A stretch of 64,000 nucleotides of DNA, taken from NCBI GenBank assembly GCA_035559535.1, contig DATMBG010000004.1, positions 1-64,000 of the forward strand, in the 5' to 3' direction. The stretch's first letter is position 1. Every line of letters starts with the position of its first letter. The notes beneath the pieces were generated by a model. The model made no database searches. It was not told where the DNA came from and was given only the letters and a program-made list of their open reading frames with translations. Origin of the DNA: Candidatus Limnocylindrales bacterium. GTDB lineage: Bacteria; Moduliflexota; Moduliflexia; Moduliflexales; JAUQPW01. The position numbers and the translations under genes are program-made. Of this stretch, positions 1 through 9,972 are shown piece by piece.

Positions 1-2589
1 ATCTACCGGATCATAATCCAGTGCATGAAAAGCCAAAGTACCCACAGAACTCCCAGCAGGTTGGGTTTGCATAATTCGACTTGCCCAGGTCTTGGTAAGG
101 GGATTGTAGGCATAGAAGACTCCGTTTGCAACCCCACCTCCAATGATTTGATTCACCGAATCATAGGCCCAGCCAGATTCCTGTGAATTAGGAATATCTC
201 CTGTCATATCGGTCACTTCTTTAATTTTGGATGCACTCCAATTCTTACGATTAAGAGTTATCTCAAACACTCTGGTCGGATTTCCTCGAGCAAGGTAATA
301 CATTTTTTGATTGGGTGGATAATAGATCAGATTATTTGCATATCCCAGAGCGCCATCTGCGTAGCTGAGAACCGGCGTTCTTTTATTTGTTATAGGATTA
401 TAGGTCCAGAGACCATACTGGCTCATAATAACAACTAATCCAGACACCGGATCATATTCGGCAGCAGCCGTAGGATCCATGGCATCTACAGAAGTATAAG
501 ACCAGGTTTTGGCTACAGGGTCATAAATTGCAACTTTACTGTTTTTTTGGTATAAGGGTTCATTCTTCGTTACTGGGTCTACCCGAGGAGTACAGCGACC
601 TGTCCCATTGGCATACCCTAACAGCAATAGCTTCTTGGTATTATCCGGAATAACGAGCATATCATATGTATGACGAGCCAGAGGATGACCCGTCGTTATC
701 CACTTTCCATTCACTTTATCCATATTCGCCAGGTTGGTCATCTCTGAACAGAGGGTAGAAGGATAGGCACTTTGCCAGGTAAGCGTATTAAAGTTGAACA
801 CACTGACATCATCTCTAAAGGTAGAGGCATGCCCGCCTCCAAACATAAGTAGCTGATGGTTAAATTTATCGTAGATCAGTCTGCTATAATCGGTGATAGC
901 TTCACACCAGGAAGGGTCGTCGGCCGGTTGATCGCAGGTATACTTTCCCAAATCGAGGGCCGTATTATCGGGAAGATTTTGTAAAAGTGACTTTAGATTG
1001 GTTATAACCTCGGGTGAATTTTCTTTATCGAGCTTAATCTGAGGGTTGTGAGAAACACTTGGGGGGGTTTGAACAAGAGCCTGAGTCGTTGCACTAATAC
1101 CCGGGGATTGTGGCGAGTCATTTCCTGCTCCATCATAGGCAGATACCGTATACGTATAGGTCGTTGAGGGCTCTAGAGTAGTATCTGAAAAAACAGTGGA
1201 GTGCGTGGTAGAGAGTAGCTTACCATTTCGGTAAATCTTGTATCCGACAACTCCCATGTTATCAGTTGCCGGGAGCCATGAAAGATCAATCTGGGATGAA
1301 GAAATTACAGTTGCCGTAAGATGAGAAGGAACGGAAGGGGGAATCTTATCAGAGAAGCTGGGGGTTCCAAATTCATAAGCACCTATATCGATGGCACTCC
1401 CTACCATGGTCCGCGGTTCTCGGTTCGCCAAATGAACATATTGCCATATCGGGGTTAGGTCTACATTATTGGCTTTACCTGGATTAACTCCGGCATCGAT
1501 CGCCGGTGAACCCTTGACAAGATGATAATCAAAATTAGCCCTATCGACAAAAGGTGAATCCTGGGTAACAAGATTGGCTATTTGTTGACCTTTCCCCCAT
1601 AAAACGGTGCCTGGCCCCACAAAAAGATTATTTATTAAGGTTACCTTTGGATTTCCAAAAATCTGAACAAAAATACCTCCGGATGGATAATCATTAACAA
1701 ACGTGTTATTAACCACATAAAGCTGTTGAACTGGATTCGTACCGCCCTCTGCGGCATAGGCTATTATGCTAAAGTTATCGGTATCGGGTCCCTGCTGAAT
1801 CAAATTACCAATCAGATAAGAAGCTCCCCCGTTGGGTAGATCAATGGCATAACTGGAAGCACCTGTTTGCTCATCCATAATCCGATTGTAAAGGATATAA
1901 TTTTCCTGCGCCCGACTCTTTACATTATGCCCAATTCTCGCATGATGGATATAACTATAACGCAGGGTAAAGCTTCGGATCTTGCCAACATAAATATTAT
2001 GAGCATGAACACTCGAGTCATCCCCTCTATAATAATTATTGGCAAACTCCGAGTATTCAATGAGGAGGTCGCTTTTAGGATTAGCTCCGGTAAGAATACC
2101 CATTTCATTATCATGGAAATAGCAATTTCTAACTGTAAGCCCGGAACCTTCCAGACGGATTCCAGCCCCATTATGATCGGGAACTACTGCGTCTGAGAAT
2201 TCGATATTTTCAATGGTGGTATTATCTCCTGCAATAACCCAGATTCCTTTACCCTGAGCACTGGCTCCATTTGCCTTAAGATGAGCTTTACCCCCAACCC
2301 CTCGAATGGTTAAATTATTTGCATGCCAGACGGCTACATCGGCCGTATAGATACCAGCATCGATTTCAATTATGTCCTTATCCTTGGCTACTGCGGCTGC
2401 TTGACTTGGCTTCGCATAGGGCTTTCCAGGTCCAACCCGGAGTATTGAAGCCGCATTTACCTTACCCGTACAGGAGGAAAATAAAGGGATCAAAATTAGA
2501 ATCAACAGGATTGACCGAGCTACTATGACCTTTGGTGTAAAGTTGTAAATCCAATTCCCTATAGAGCTGATGGGATAACTTTTATACAT
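1..2589 (-). CDS. Secreted lipoprotein with beta-helix, FnIII and propeller-like region (C-terminus outside window)
   Basis: Open frame from the ATG at 2587-2589 to the window edge without a stop, so at least 863 residues and C-terminally truncated here. The N-terminus has a hydrophobic stretch ending in a lipobox-like LFSSC (Cys about residue 40), suggesting a lipoprotein. Residues about 50-400 show short right-handed parallel beta-helix style repeats (TIENIEFSDA, LTVRNCYFHDNEMGI, LIEYSEFANN) and end in the AIDAGVNPG / DIGAYEFG signature common in such proteins. A fibronectin type III domain follows (about 415-505: PPSVPSHLTATVISS, IDLSWLPATDN), then a kelch/propeller-like region (LLMFGGGHA, YDPVAKTWSYT, AYNPLTKTWAS). 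Likely surface-exposed and polysaccharide-related because it borders the EPS locus; substrate unknown. The + strand frame 1867-2196 is a shadow. Confidence 0.8.
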   Translation of the reverse strand, partial: MYKSYPISSIGNWIYNFTPKVIVARSILLILILIPLFSSCTGKVNAASILRVGPGKPYAKPSQAAAVAKDKDIIEIDAGIYTADVAVWHANNLTIRGVGGKAHLKANGASAQGKGIWVIAGDNTTIENIEFSDAVVPDHNGAGIRLEGSGLTVRNCYFHDNEMGILTGANPKSDLLIEYSEFANNYYRGDDSSVHAHNIYVGKIRSFTLRYSYIHHARIGHNVKSRAQENYILYNRIMDEQTGASSYAIDLPNGGASYLIGNLIQQGPDTDNFSIIAYAAEGGTNPVQQLYVVNNTFVNDYPSGGIFVQIFGNPKVTLINNLFVGPGTVLWGKGQQIANLVTQDSPFVDRANFDYHLVKGSPAIDAGVNPGKANNVDLTPIWQYVHLANREPRTMVGSAIDIGAYEFGTPSFSDKIPPSVPSHLTATVISSSQIDLSWLPATDNMGVVGYKIYRNGKLLSTTHSTVFSDTTLEPSTTYTYTVSAYDGAGNDSPQSPGISATTQALVQTPPSVSHNPQIKLDKENSPEVITNLKSLLQNLPDNTALDLGKYTCDQPADDPSWCEAITDYSRLIYDKFNHQLLMFGGGHASTFRDDVSVFNFNTLTWQSAYPSTLCSEMTNLANMDKVNGKWITTGHPLARHTYDMLVIPDNTKKLLLLGYANGTGRCTPRVDPVTKNEPLYQKNSKVAIYDPVAKTWSYTSVDAMDPTAAAEYDPVSGLVVIMSQYGLWTYNPITNKRTPVLSYADGALGYANNLIYYPPNQKMYYLARGNPTRVFEITLNRKNWSASKIKEVTDMTGDIPNSQESGWAYDSVNQIIGGGVANGVFYAYNPLTKTWASRIMQTQPAGSSVGTLAFHALDYDPVD

Positions 2590-2857
2590 TTTTTCAATTT
2601 CTATTTGCCTGATTGCCGAAGAATCTACCGGATCCTTGTAGATTCGGACCGGCTTGAGGCTGATATAAAGAATGTAACTTAAATGTAAAACACCCTATAC
2701 CTGCCAGGCTGCCTGGGTGCCCGTAATACCTCTTCATTTTGAAATTTAAAGATATATTCATTAATATGACCCCTTAGAGGTCAAGTAGGTTTAAAAAATT
2801 TAACCCTAAAAAACTGATTTTTCTTTTTGGACCTGGGTTTGTTGATGAAGTTTGAAC
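2590..2857. other. Divergent intergenic region, left part
   Basis: No gene seen between the lipoprotein (minus) and the amidotransferase-like gene (plus). It contains a hairpin around 2629-2656 with arms GAATCTAC / GTAGATTC separated by nine bases. No T-run follows, so it could be an operator rather than a terminator. The rest is AT-rich and featureless. Confidence 0.4.
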
Positions 2858-2887
2858 TTGACAATTCTAACATTTTAAATCTATATT
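2858..2887 (+). promoter_or_regulatory. Putative sigma-70 promoter
   Basis: TTGACA at 2858-2863 and TATATT at 2882-2887 with 18-base spacing, about 100 bases upstream of the gene starting at 2991. It would drive the three-gene + strand block 2991-6757. Confidence 0.5.
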
Positions 2888-2990
2888 TGTTATTCAATTG
2901 GATCTGTGATCTGTCCTGATTGAATCGATGGGCTGAATGTTTTGGAGTTTTTAGAGAGATTGTGCAGGTAATTTTATTATTTCAAACGAG

Positions 2991-4874
2991 TTGTTCATTG
3001 GACTTGATAAAAGTTTCGATGGACAGATAGAAGACGACCCCTTGGGAAATTTTCTGGTTATTATCTCCTCAAAGGATTTTCAAAGTGAAGCTAACCAATT
3101 ATTTCGTTCCAGCTTAGAGATCGCTCGCTATATAAAATTTCCACCTCCTGGTAGGATTGTAGAAACAGAATGGGCTTATGCTGCATCCTTTGCACGTCAA
3201 AACGGTTCTGGCACATCCCTTGTTTATGATCCGGAGACAGAAAGCTGGTTGCTTGCTATGGGGGTCTGGTTTCATGCAGACGGTTATGGAAGTGGTGAAG
3301 AATCTCGTTTGCTGGCCCGATATCTGGAGTTAGATCCTCTTCTACTTGGAAGAGAGTTGGAAGGATTCTTTGTCATTGTTATTGGGGATGGGAGGACCCG
3401 AGAAACGATTGTCCTTACAGATATTGTGGGTAGCTGTCATGGTTTCTTTCGATCCTGGAAGCAGGGTATCGCTTTATCCGGCTCTTCCTTACTCCTGGCA
3501 GGTTTGGGGAATTTTAACCTGGACCCCGTTGGTTGCCAGGAATTTCTCTGTACCGGGATCATTTACGAAGATCGAACTTTTTACCAAGAGGTACGTAAAC
3601 TAGAGCCTGCTTCGGTCTTCCGATTTGCAAAAGGTGCGCTGGTATCTAAGCAGCGATACTGGCAGATTACAGATATTGTCCCCGAATCCTTAGATGGGCA
3701 GTTTGCCGTAAGAAGATTGGGAGAAACTCTCATAGGCACTGCACAGAAGGTTGGACGTATTTTCACGCGTCCTGTTTGTGATCTGACAGGTGGTTATGAT
3801 TCTCGAGCCCTTGTATCCGCCTTCTTATCATCCGGTGTAAAATTTACAACCGTCGTATCCGGGCCAGCCGAGAGCCCCGATGTGATGGTATCGCGTAATC
3901 TGGCTCAACTTATAGGACTCCCCCACTTACATATCGAGCCGCCTGGGTCGATATCCTTGGATTATATTCGGCAGGCTCTTGGATTGACGGATGGGGAGTA
4001 TGATCTTGTAGAATATGCGCGAATTTTGAGGATTCATCAAGTTCTATCGGAGCAATTCGATATCAGCATTAATGGTTCGTTCGGGGAGTTAGCTCGTGGT
4101 TATTGGTGGGAATTACTTTTTCCGTACACAGGAGCCTATCGTAAACTGGATTCCCAAAAACTCGCAAAATTGCGCTATGCGGCCCAAAGTTTTGATGCTT
4201 CATTATTTCCACCTGAAACTAAGCTAGATCTTGTTTCCCATTTTGCCGACGTCATTGAACGAACTAACAGGGGTCTTTCTCAACTTCCTAATACCTTGCA
4301 GATGGATCACGTTTACCTGATGATGCGAATGCAACGATGGCAGGGGCGGATTGCAAGCAGTACCAATCGACTTTGGCCCTGTTTATCACCCTTTCTTTTC
4401 CGTCCGGTTCTGGAAACAGTGCTTCAAACCCGCGCCCATCTTCGCCAACGAAGTTTACTAATTCGACGGATGTTAGCCGAGTTTCAACCCCAGATGGCAG
4501 AATTTCCACTTGAACATGGTTATCCGGCCCTGCCGGCTACGTGGAAAAATTTCTACCGCTTCTGGCCCCTGTTGGGGTATTATGGAACAAAAGTTCTGTC
4601 CAAGATGGCTCACCGGATAGGCAAGAATTGGTTATCACAAACCTCACCCATTGACTACGATCTCATACGATTACAACTCTGGAGTGAAGAAGAAGTTCAG
4701 GAACTGTTACGACCTACCACCATGGAACTTGGTTGCCTGGTTGATCCGGCTGCCTTAAATAATTTCATCCAACGATCGCGGCAAAAAAACTTCCCTTTCA
4801 ACAAGCAATGGGTATGGATATTCAGTCTGGAATACACCTTACGGATTTTAAAAGGTAAGAAAACTCAACTCTAG
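2991..4874 (+). CDS. Asparagine-synthase-like protein lacking the catalytic N-terminal Cys
   Basis: 627 residues with the two-domain layout of asparagine synthetase B-like proteins. The C-terminal ATP-pyrophosphatase (AANH) domain is marked by LTGGYDSR (residues 265-272), a variant of the usual SGGxDS loop. The N-terminal part resembles a class II glutaminase fold (GFFVIVIGDG, SGSSLLLAGL) but has no Cys2, so glutamine hydrolysis is unlikely; this resembles the beta-lactam synthetase / McjC style of asparagine synthase homologue. The first codon of the frame is TTG with no clear ribosome site; an upstream in-frame stop lies at 2952-2954, so the true start is uncertain by a dozen codons. First gene of a + strand block with two methyltransferases; probably makes an amide or amide-like bond on a polysaccharide or small-molecule decoration. 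Substrate inferred only from context. Confidence 0.75.
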   Translation: MFIGLDKSFDGQIEDDPLGNFLVIISSKDFQSEANQLFRSSLEIARYIKFPPPGRIVETEWAYAASFARQNGSGTSLVYDPETESWLLAMGVWFHADGYGSGEESRLLARYLELDPLLLGRELEGFFVIVIGDGRTRETIVLTDIVGSCHGFFRSWKQGIALSGSSLLLAGLGNFNLDPVGCQEFLCTGIIYEDRTFYQEVRKLEPASVFRFAKGALVSKQRYWQITDIVPESLDGQFAVRRLGETLIGTAQKVGRIFTRPVCDLTGGYDSRALVSAFLSSGVKFTTVVSGPAESPDVMVSRNLAQLIGLPHLHIEPPGSISLDYIRQALGLTDGEYDLVEYARILRIHQVLSEQFDISINGSFGELARGYWWELLFPYTGAYRKLDSQKLAKLRYAAQSFDASLFPPETKLDLVSHFADVIERTNRGLSQLPNTLQMDHVYLMMRMQRWQGRIASSTNRLWPCLSPFLFRPVLETVLQTRAHLRQRSLLIRRMLAEFQPQMAEFPLEHGYPALPATWKNFYRFWPLLGYYGTKVLSKMAHRIGKNWLSQTSPIDYDLIRLQLWSEEEVQELLRPTTMELGCLVDPAALNNFIQRSRQKNFPFNKQWVWIFSLEYTLRILKGKKTQL

Positions 4875-4940
4875 CCGGTGAGTTAAGGTTTATATGTCAA
4901 TCAACTCGCTTTAATTATACCTTCCTAACAGGAGAGGCCC

Positions 4941-5906
4941 ATGCAATCCCAAATCAAATTATCGACGGCCATTGAAGAGTTACTTCGTTGCCCGATTTGT
5001 AGAGCGAGATTTGAGCGAATAACTGATCAGTATATCTGTACCGGCTCTGAATGCCATGCCCGTTTTCCCATTATAAATGGCATTCCTGTGTTACTTAATG
5101 AGAACGCCAGTCTGTTTTCCATTCAGGATCTTGTCTCCCAGAGTAATAGGACTTCTACTTTCCAAGAAAATAAGATCCAGAAAGTGTTAAGGCAATTAAT
5201 ACCGGGTATCGGTCAAAATGTGAAGGGTAAGCAGAATTACAGTAAGTTTGCTAAACTACTGCTTGATCAATCCACTACTCCAAAGGTTTTGGTAGTTGGC
5301 TGTGGAACGCTGGGTGAAGGAATGGAATCTCTTCTGATTCATTCCTCTATTGAGTTAATAGAAACGGATATCTTGTTTGGGCCCCGTACCATGCTGATAT
5401 GTGACGCGCATGATCTCCCCTTTGAAAGCGACTCATTTGATGGGGTAATTGTACAGGCAGTTCTTGAACATGTTGTGGATCCCTATCGATGTGTTGAAGA
5501 GATTCATCGGGTTCTTAAGAAACAGGGTTTAGTCTATGCCGAAACTCCCTTCATGCAACAAGTGCACATGGGTCGCTATGACTTTACGAGGTTTACTTAT
5601 TTGGGGCATCGCCGCTTGTTTCGAAGATTTGAAGAAATCGATAGTGGGGCAACCTGCGGTCCAGGGATGGCCTTAGCATGGGCCTATCGATACTTCCTTT
5701 TGAGCTTTACAGAATCAAACCTCTTAAGAAGTTTTATCAAAGTGTTTGCCAGCTTTACATCTTTTTACTTGAAATACCTGGATCGTTATTTGATTGAGAA
5801 GGCAGGTACACTGGACGCTGCTTCAAGCTATTACTTTATAGGCAAAAAGAGTCATTATACCCTATCTGATCGAGAGCTAATCAAACTCTATAAAGGGGCA
5901 TTTTAG
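4941..5906 (+). CDS. SAM-dependent methyltransferase with Trm112-like zinc ribbon
   Basis: 321 residues. The first 55 residues form a Trm112-like domain: CPICRARF ... CTGSEC, then FPIINGIPVLL. A class I SAM methyltransferase follows (VLVVGCGTLGEG about residues 115-126; DAHDLPFESDSFDGVIVQAVLEHV, the typical post-motif II/III region). Ribosome site AGGAGAGG lies just before the ATG. Next gene begins 11 bases downstream, so they are co-transcribed. Likely a sugar or nucleotide-sugar methyltransferase for the EPS; the acceptor cannot be told. Confidence 0.8.
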   Translation: MQSQIKLSTAIEELLRCPICRARFERITDQYICTGSECHARFPIINGIPVLLNENASLFSIQDLVSQSNRTSTFQENKIQKVLRQLIPGIGQNVKGKQNYSKFAKLLLDQSTTPKVLVVGCGTLGEGMESLLIHSSIELIETDILFGPRTMLICDAHDLPFESDSFDGVIVQAVLEHVVDPYRCVEEIHRVLKKQGLVYAETPFMQQVHMGRYDFTRFTYLGHRRLFRRFEEIDSGATCGPGMALAWAYRYFLLSFTESNLLRSFIKVFASFTSFYLKYLDRYLIEKAGTLDAASSYYFIGKKSHYTLSDRELIKLYKGAF

Positions 5907-5917
5907 GAGAAGAAATT

Positions 5918-6757
5918 ATGAACGATGAAAAGGAATCCGGCCTACCCTCACAACCCCATCTATCCAGTTGGGATTACTCCAGCGATGAAAGATTTTACAA
6001 TTACTATGCAGAGGAGAGCCAGAGCGAGAAAGCACGAGAACGTTTTAGTTCCATATGTAATCTTATATTAAGGATGATAGGAACGGATAAAGCAGCCGCT
6101 CGTCCCCTTGAGGTGGCTGAAATTGGCTGTGGTGCAGGAACTATGTCTATTATGTGGGCTGAGATGGGTCATCATGCCCACGGTTTGGATATCAACAAAC
6201 CTCTTTTGGAGCTGGGTAAAAAGCGCGCGGCCGAAGCCGGTTACAAAATAGATTTCCAGGTTGGGTCTGCTGTGGAACTACCTTGGGCCGATGAGTCGAT
6301 GGATGTCTGTATCGCTCTTGGGCTCCTTGAACATGTGGCCGATTGGGAAACCTGTTTGAAGGAATTTACCAGAATCCTGCGAAAGGGAGGTATTCTCTGT
6401 CTGATGACTACCAACAAACTCTGCCCTATACAAGAGGAATACAATTTACCTTTATATAGCTGGTATCCCCCGTTCCTTAAGCATTACTTCGAGCGTCTTG
6501 CCATGACGAAACGTCCGGATCTTGTTAACTTTACAAGGTATCCTGCCGTGAATTGGTTCAGTTTCTATAGCTTACGAAAGGTATTAACGGCTCAAGGATT
6601 TCGTTGTTTTGACCGGTTTGATGTGATAGACACTTCCAAAAAGGGTACTTTGACAAAATGGCTGGTAGCTTCTATACGTACCATACCTATACTCAGGTGG
6701 CTTGCCCATACTGCCACATCGAGCACCATAGTTGTTGCGATAAAAGGCCTAAATTAA
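5918..6757 (+). CDS. Class I SAM-dependent methyltransferase
   Basis: 279 residues. Motif I VAEIGCGAGTMS (about residues 67-78), acidic loop HGLDINKP, and AVELPWADESMDVCIALGLLEHVADW typical of UbiG/UbiE-type small-molecule methyltransferases. Ribosome site GGAGAAG precedes the ATG. Last gene of the + strand block; it converges with the minus-strand amidotransferase at 6795 with only 37 bases between. Probably methylates a sugar or sugar-linked group; no specific substrate can be assigned. Confidence 0.8.
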   Translation: MNDEKESGLPSQPHLSSWDYSSDERFYNYYAEESQSEKARERFSSICNLILRMIGTDKAAARPLEVAEIGCGAGTMSIMWAEMGHHAHGLDINKPLLELGKKRAAEAGYKIDFQVGSAVELPWADESMDVCIALGLLEHVADWETCLKEFTRILRKGGILCLMTTNKLCPIQEEYNLPLYSWYPPFLKHYFERLAMTKRPDLVNFTRYPAVNWFSFYSLRKVLTAQGFRCFDRFDVIDTSKKGTLTKWLVASIRTIPILRWLAHTATSSTIVVAIKGLN

Positions 6758-6794
6758 CCAGATTAAATTGATCAAATCAAGGGGTTTCACATCT

Positions 6795-8669
6795 TTATTG
6801 GAATTCCTGTTGCCACATTTTAAACATCAGTAAGGTCCAGAGCTCTGTCGAACGATCACGAAGACCGCTCTGATGTTCCTTCCAAATTTGCCGGATGGTC
6901 CTATCATTAAGTAAATCATTACCGCCTGGCCGGAAGATCACATTGTGGGCCATATCTTTCAGCTCATTCCGAAACCATCGCGCCAGCGGGACGGCAAATC
7001 CCATTTTCCTTCTATAAAGGATCTCCTTCGGGAGAAGATTTTCTAAGGACTTTTTAAAAATATATTTGCCTGTTCTTCCTCGAAGTTTCAGGTGGGAGGG
7101 AATTGTTGCAACTAATTCCATGAATTTATGATCCAGTATGGGTGCACGAACTTCCAGGGAATTGGCCATACTTGCTCGATCAACCTTGACCAGAATATCA
7201 TCGGTTAGATAGGTCTTAATGTCCACATATTGAATCCGGGAAAGGGGATCTTGTGTATCGGCTTTGTCGTAGTAATATCGAAACACATCGAGGGTATTAT
7301 ATCCGGCCAGTTTCTGTTTGATATCCGGATGAAGGAGTTTTTCTTTCAGAGCCGGTCGAAAAGCTGACATGGATAGGAAGTAACCCTCGATAGGGGAGCA
7401 GGCCAGGCTTTCAAAAGTGGCCTTTCCTCTAAAAATACGGGGAGCCCAGTCTGCCTTTGGGTAAAGACTGGCCAATGTCCCAAAGAGGGGTCGACGGATA
7501 CGATAGGGTAAGAGGGTACGGAGGTTATTTTCTCGCTTATCAAAGTAATAACGACGATAGCCTGCAAAATTTTCGTCCCCCCCATCACCTGAAAGTGCAA
7601 CCGTCACGTGCTCCCGTGCAGCTTTGGAAACATAATAGGTTGGAATAGCCGAGGAGTCTGCGAATGGCTCGTCATAATGCCAGGCGAGTTTATCGAGAAT
7701 TCCAACAGCATCGGGGCGAACAATTTGCTCGTGGTATTCAATATTGAATTTAGAGGCCACAATCCTGGCATAATTTAGCTCATTATATTCTTCTTCCTCA
7801 AACCCTATGGAGGAGGTAATGACAGGTCCTCCCATCAGTTGACTCATAAGGGCAACAACTGAAGATGAGTCAATTCCACCTGAGAGAAAAGCACCCAGGG
7901 GCACATCACTGATCAAACGGATACGAACGGCTTCCCGATAGGTTTCAAGAATATGTGCGCACCATTCTTCCTCGGTCAAATCCCTGGGATGAGCAAAGCT
8001 GATATCCCAGTATTCAACTTCTCGCAGGGTGTTATTGGATACAACTAAATAATGACCGGGGCGTACCTTACGAATATGCTTAAAAATAGATTTTGGGACC
8101 GGGATATAGAGGAGTGAGAAGTAATCAGAGAGGGCTTCCAGATCAATCTCACGAGGGAGGTTTGGCACTTTTAAGATGGCTTTCATTTCAGAAGCGAAAA
8201 TAATTCGAGAGCCATCATAAAAATAAAATATAGGCTTTTTACCCACCCTATCCCGTGCCAGGAGAAGCTTTTTTTCTCGTTCGTCCCAAATAGCAATGGC
8301 AAACATCCCGCGCATATATCGAAAGCACTGCTCTCCATACTCCTCATAGAGATGAACGATAACTTCCGTATCAGACCGGGTTTTAAAGATATGACCTTTC
8401 TTCATCAGGTCATCCTGTAATTCATCAAAATTGTAAATCTCTCCGTTGAAGACAACCCATACCGTCTGATCTTCGTTGGTCATGGGTTGATGCCCACCCG
8501 ACAGGTCAATAATGGAAAGCCTTCGATGACCCAGTCCAACAGGTCCCGATATATAATATCCATCATCATCCGGCCCTCGATGGGTCATGGTATCGGTCAT
8601 ACTTTTCAGTAAATCCCAAGAAACCGGATTATTCGTTCTAAAATTATAAATACCACTAATACCGCACAT
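6795..8669 (-). CDS. Asparagine synthase-type amidotransferase (XrtA-associated family)
   Basis: 624 residues with both asparagine synthetase B domains intact. The N-terminal glutaminase has the nucleophile Cys2 (MCGISGIY), RGPDDDG (31-37) and NGEIYN (75-80); the synthetase domain has FLSGGIDSSS (261-270). Ribosome site GGGAGAAACT before the ATG. From family knowledge, glutamine-dependent amidotransferases like this (TIGR03108-like) are standard members of exosortase-A EPS loci, where they are thought to amidate sugar acids. It is the last gene of the long minus-strand EPS array, 17 bases after the glycosyltransferase at 8687. It is the only one of the three asparagine-synthase homologues in the window with a complete glutaminase site. 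Confidence 0.88.
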   Translation of the reverse strand: MCGISGIYNFRTNNPVSWDLLKSMTDTMTHRGPDDDGYYISGPVGLGHRRLSIIDLSGGHQPMTNEDQTVWVVFNGEIYNFDELQDDLMKKGHIFKTRSDTEVIVHLYEEYGEQCFRYMRGMFAIAIWDEREKKLLLARDRVGKKPIFYFYDGSRIIFASEMKAILKVPNLPREIDLEALSDYFSLLYIPVPKSIFKHIRKVRPGHYLVVSNNTLREVEYWDISFAHPRDLTEEEWCAHILETYREAVRIRLISDVPLGAFLSGGIDSSSVVALMSQLMGGPVITSSIGFEEEEYNELNYARIVASKFNIEYHEQIVRPDAVGILDKLAWHYDEPFADSSAIPTYYVSKAAREHVTVALSGDGGDENFAGYRRYYFDKRENNLRTLLPYRIRRPLFGTLASLYPKADWAPRIFRGKATFESLACSPIEGYFLSMSAFRPALKEKLLHPDIKQKLAGYNTLDVFRYYYDKADTQDPLSRIQYVDIKTYLTDDILVKVDRASMANSLEVRAPILDHKFMELVATIPSHLKLRGRTGKYIFKKSLENLLPKEILYRRKMGFAVPLARWFRNELKDMAHNVIFRPGGNDLLNDRTIRQIWKEHQSGLRDRSTELWTLLMFKMWQQEFQ

Positions 8670-8686
8670 AGTTTCTCCCAGGATGT

Positions 8687-9817
8687 TTAGTTATTTTTTG
8701 TTTCCATCATCAAATGGGTATAGAATGACTCATAATTAGCAACCATTCTATCCAGGCTAAACCTATTTACCACCCTTTGCCGACCCGCCATTCCATGTTC
8801 CTTCATAATGGCTGGATTTAAAATATAACCCTCCAATACCTTTAACAGGGTAGCCAGGTCTTCTTTTGGAAACAGGTACCCTGTTTCCCCATTTACGACC
8901 AGTTCGGGATTCCCCCCTACGTGGGTTGCAACGACCGGTATTCCTGTAGCCATTGCCTCAAGAATGGTATTAGAAATACCTTCTGCCAGAGAGGGAAGTA
9001 CAAATATATCCAGTAATTTGAGAAGCTCGGCTACATCCATTCTGGCTCCCAAAAAACGAACACTTTTGCGAATTCCCAGATCATTCGCTAACTTTTCCAA
9101 ATCTCTCCAACAAGGACCATCGCCGATAATTAGTAAAGTTGAGTTATAATACCGGGCATTGAGTTGCGCAAAGGCTTTTATGAGAAGTTGCTGATCCTTG
9201 ATCGGGTCTAATCTCCCGACCGTACCCAATATGATATCTCTATCTGTATAGTTATACTTTGCTCGAATGAGGCCCTTATCATAAGGGTTAAATTTGACTG
9301 TATCCACGCCGTTATAAATAACATGGACCTTTTCCCCCTTGATCCCAACTTTATCTACCAGCCACTCCTTTAGCTCCTTAGAGACAGTAATATAACCATC
9401 TACAAAACAGGATAAACCTTTTCGGATAAGATTTTTCTTTTTATTCGTACCATAAGGGTCTGTTATATCTCTCCCATGTTCTCCATGTACAACAATGGGA
9501 ATTCCTGCTAATTTTGCCCCTATAATGCCATCGATAGCCCCCCAGTTTCTGGTATGGACAATATCTACCTTCACTTTCCTGAACAAACGTGCGACTCTTA
9601 GCGGAAGAAGCAACTCCCGGGCTTCACCTTTTTTCATTTCAAAGATTTCTACATCCTTTCTAATCAATTTTTCAGCACTTTGCCCGGATCGAGAAATGCA
9701 GCAGATCATATGCTTAAATTTATCTGGATCCATCTTATTAATAAGATTTACAACTCCATTTTCTAACCCTCCGATATTTAAAGAGGTTAAAACATGCATG
9801 ATTTTAATAGATTTCAT
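8687..9817 (-). CDS. GT4 glycosyltransferase, XrtA/PEP-CTERM-associated (TIGR03088-like)
   Basis: 376 residues with GT-B fold. The N-terminus HVLTSLNIGGLENGVVNLIN and the stretch VDIVHTRNWGAIDG ... HGEHGRDI are characteristic of the TIGR03088 family as I recall it. The C-terminal donor-binding part shows LGTVGRLDPIKDQ, VRFLGARMDV and the E-x7-E motif region SLAEGISNTILEAMATGIPVVAT. Cytosolic enzyme adding a sugar to the lipid-linked repeat unit. 155 bases separate it from the ligase gene upstream; no promoter is evident there. Confidence 0.85.
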   Translation of the reverse strand: MKSIKIMHVLTSLNIGGLENGVVNLINKMDPDKFKHMICCISRSGQSAEKLIRKDVEIFEMKKGEARELLLPLRVARLFRKVKVDIVHTRNWGAIDGIIGAKLAGIPIVVHGEHGRDITDPYGTNKKKNLIRKGLSCFVDGYITVSKELKEWLVDKVGIKGEKVHVIYNGVDTVKFNPYDKGLIRAKYNYTDRDIILGTVGRLDPIKDQQLLIKAFAQLNARYYNSTLLIIGDGPCWRDLEKLANDLGIRKSVRFLGARMDVAELLKLLDIFVLPSLAEGISNTILEAMATGIPVVATHVGGNPELVVNGETGYLFPKEDLATLLKVLEGYILNPAIMKEHGMAGRQRVVNRFSLDRMVANYESFYTHLMMETKNN

Positions 9818-9972
9818 GAGAGTCTCTTAAAATTAACGAATCAAGATTCAAAGGGAAGATCAGGAATTTTGAGTTCAACCCCCCCAGGTAGAATAATAGA
9901 CGTAAAAGGTAAGCAAAACTAAGGAAACAAAATACTAAGCAAATTTCTCAGGTAAGGATAATCTGGACTATT

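Noticed and set aside
1867-2196. + strand 109-residue ORF
   Set aside because: Antisense to the lipoprotein beta-helix; composition and lack of start signal indicate a shadow.
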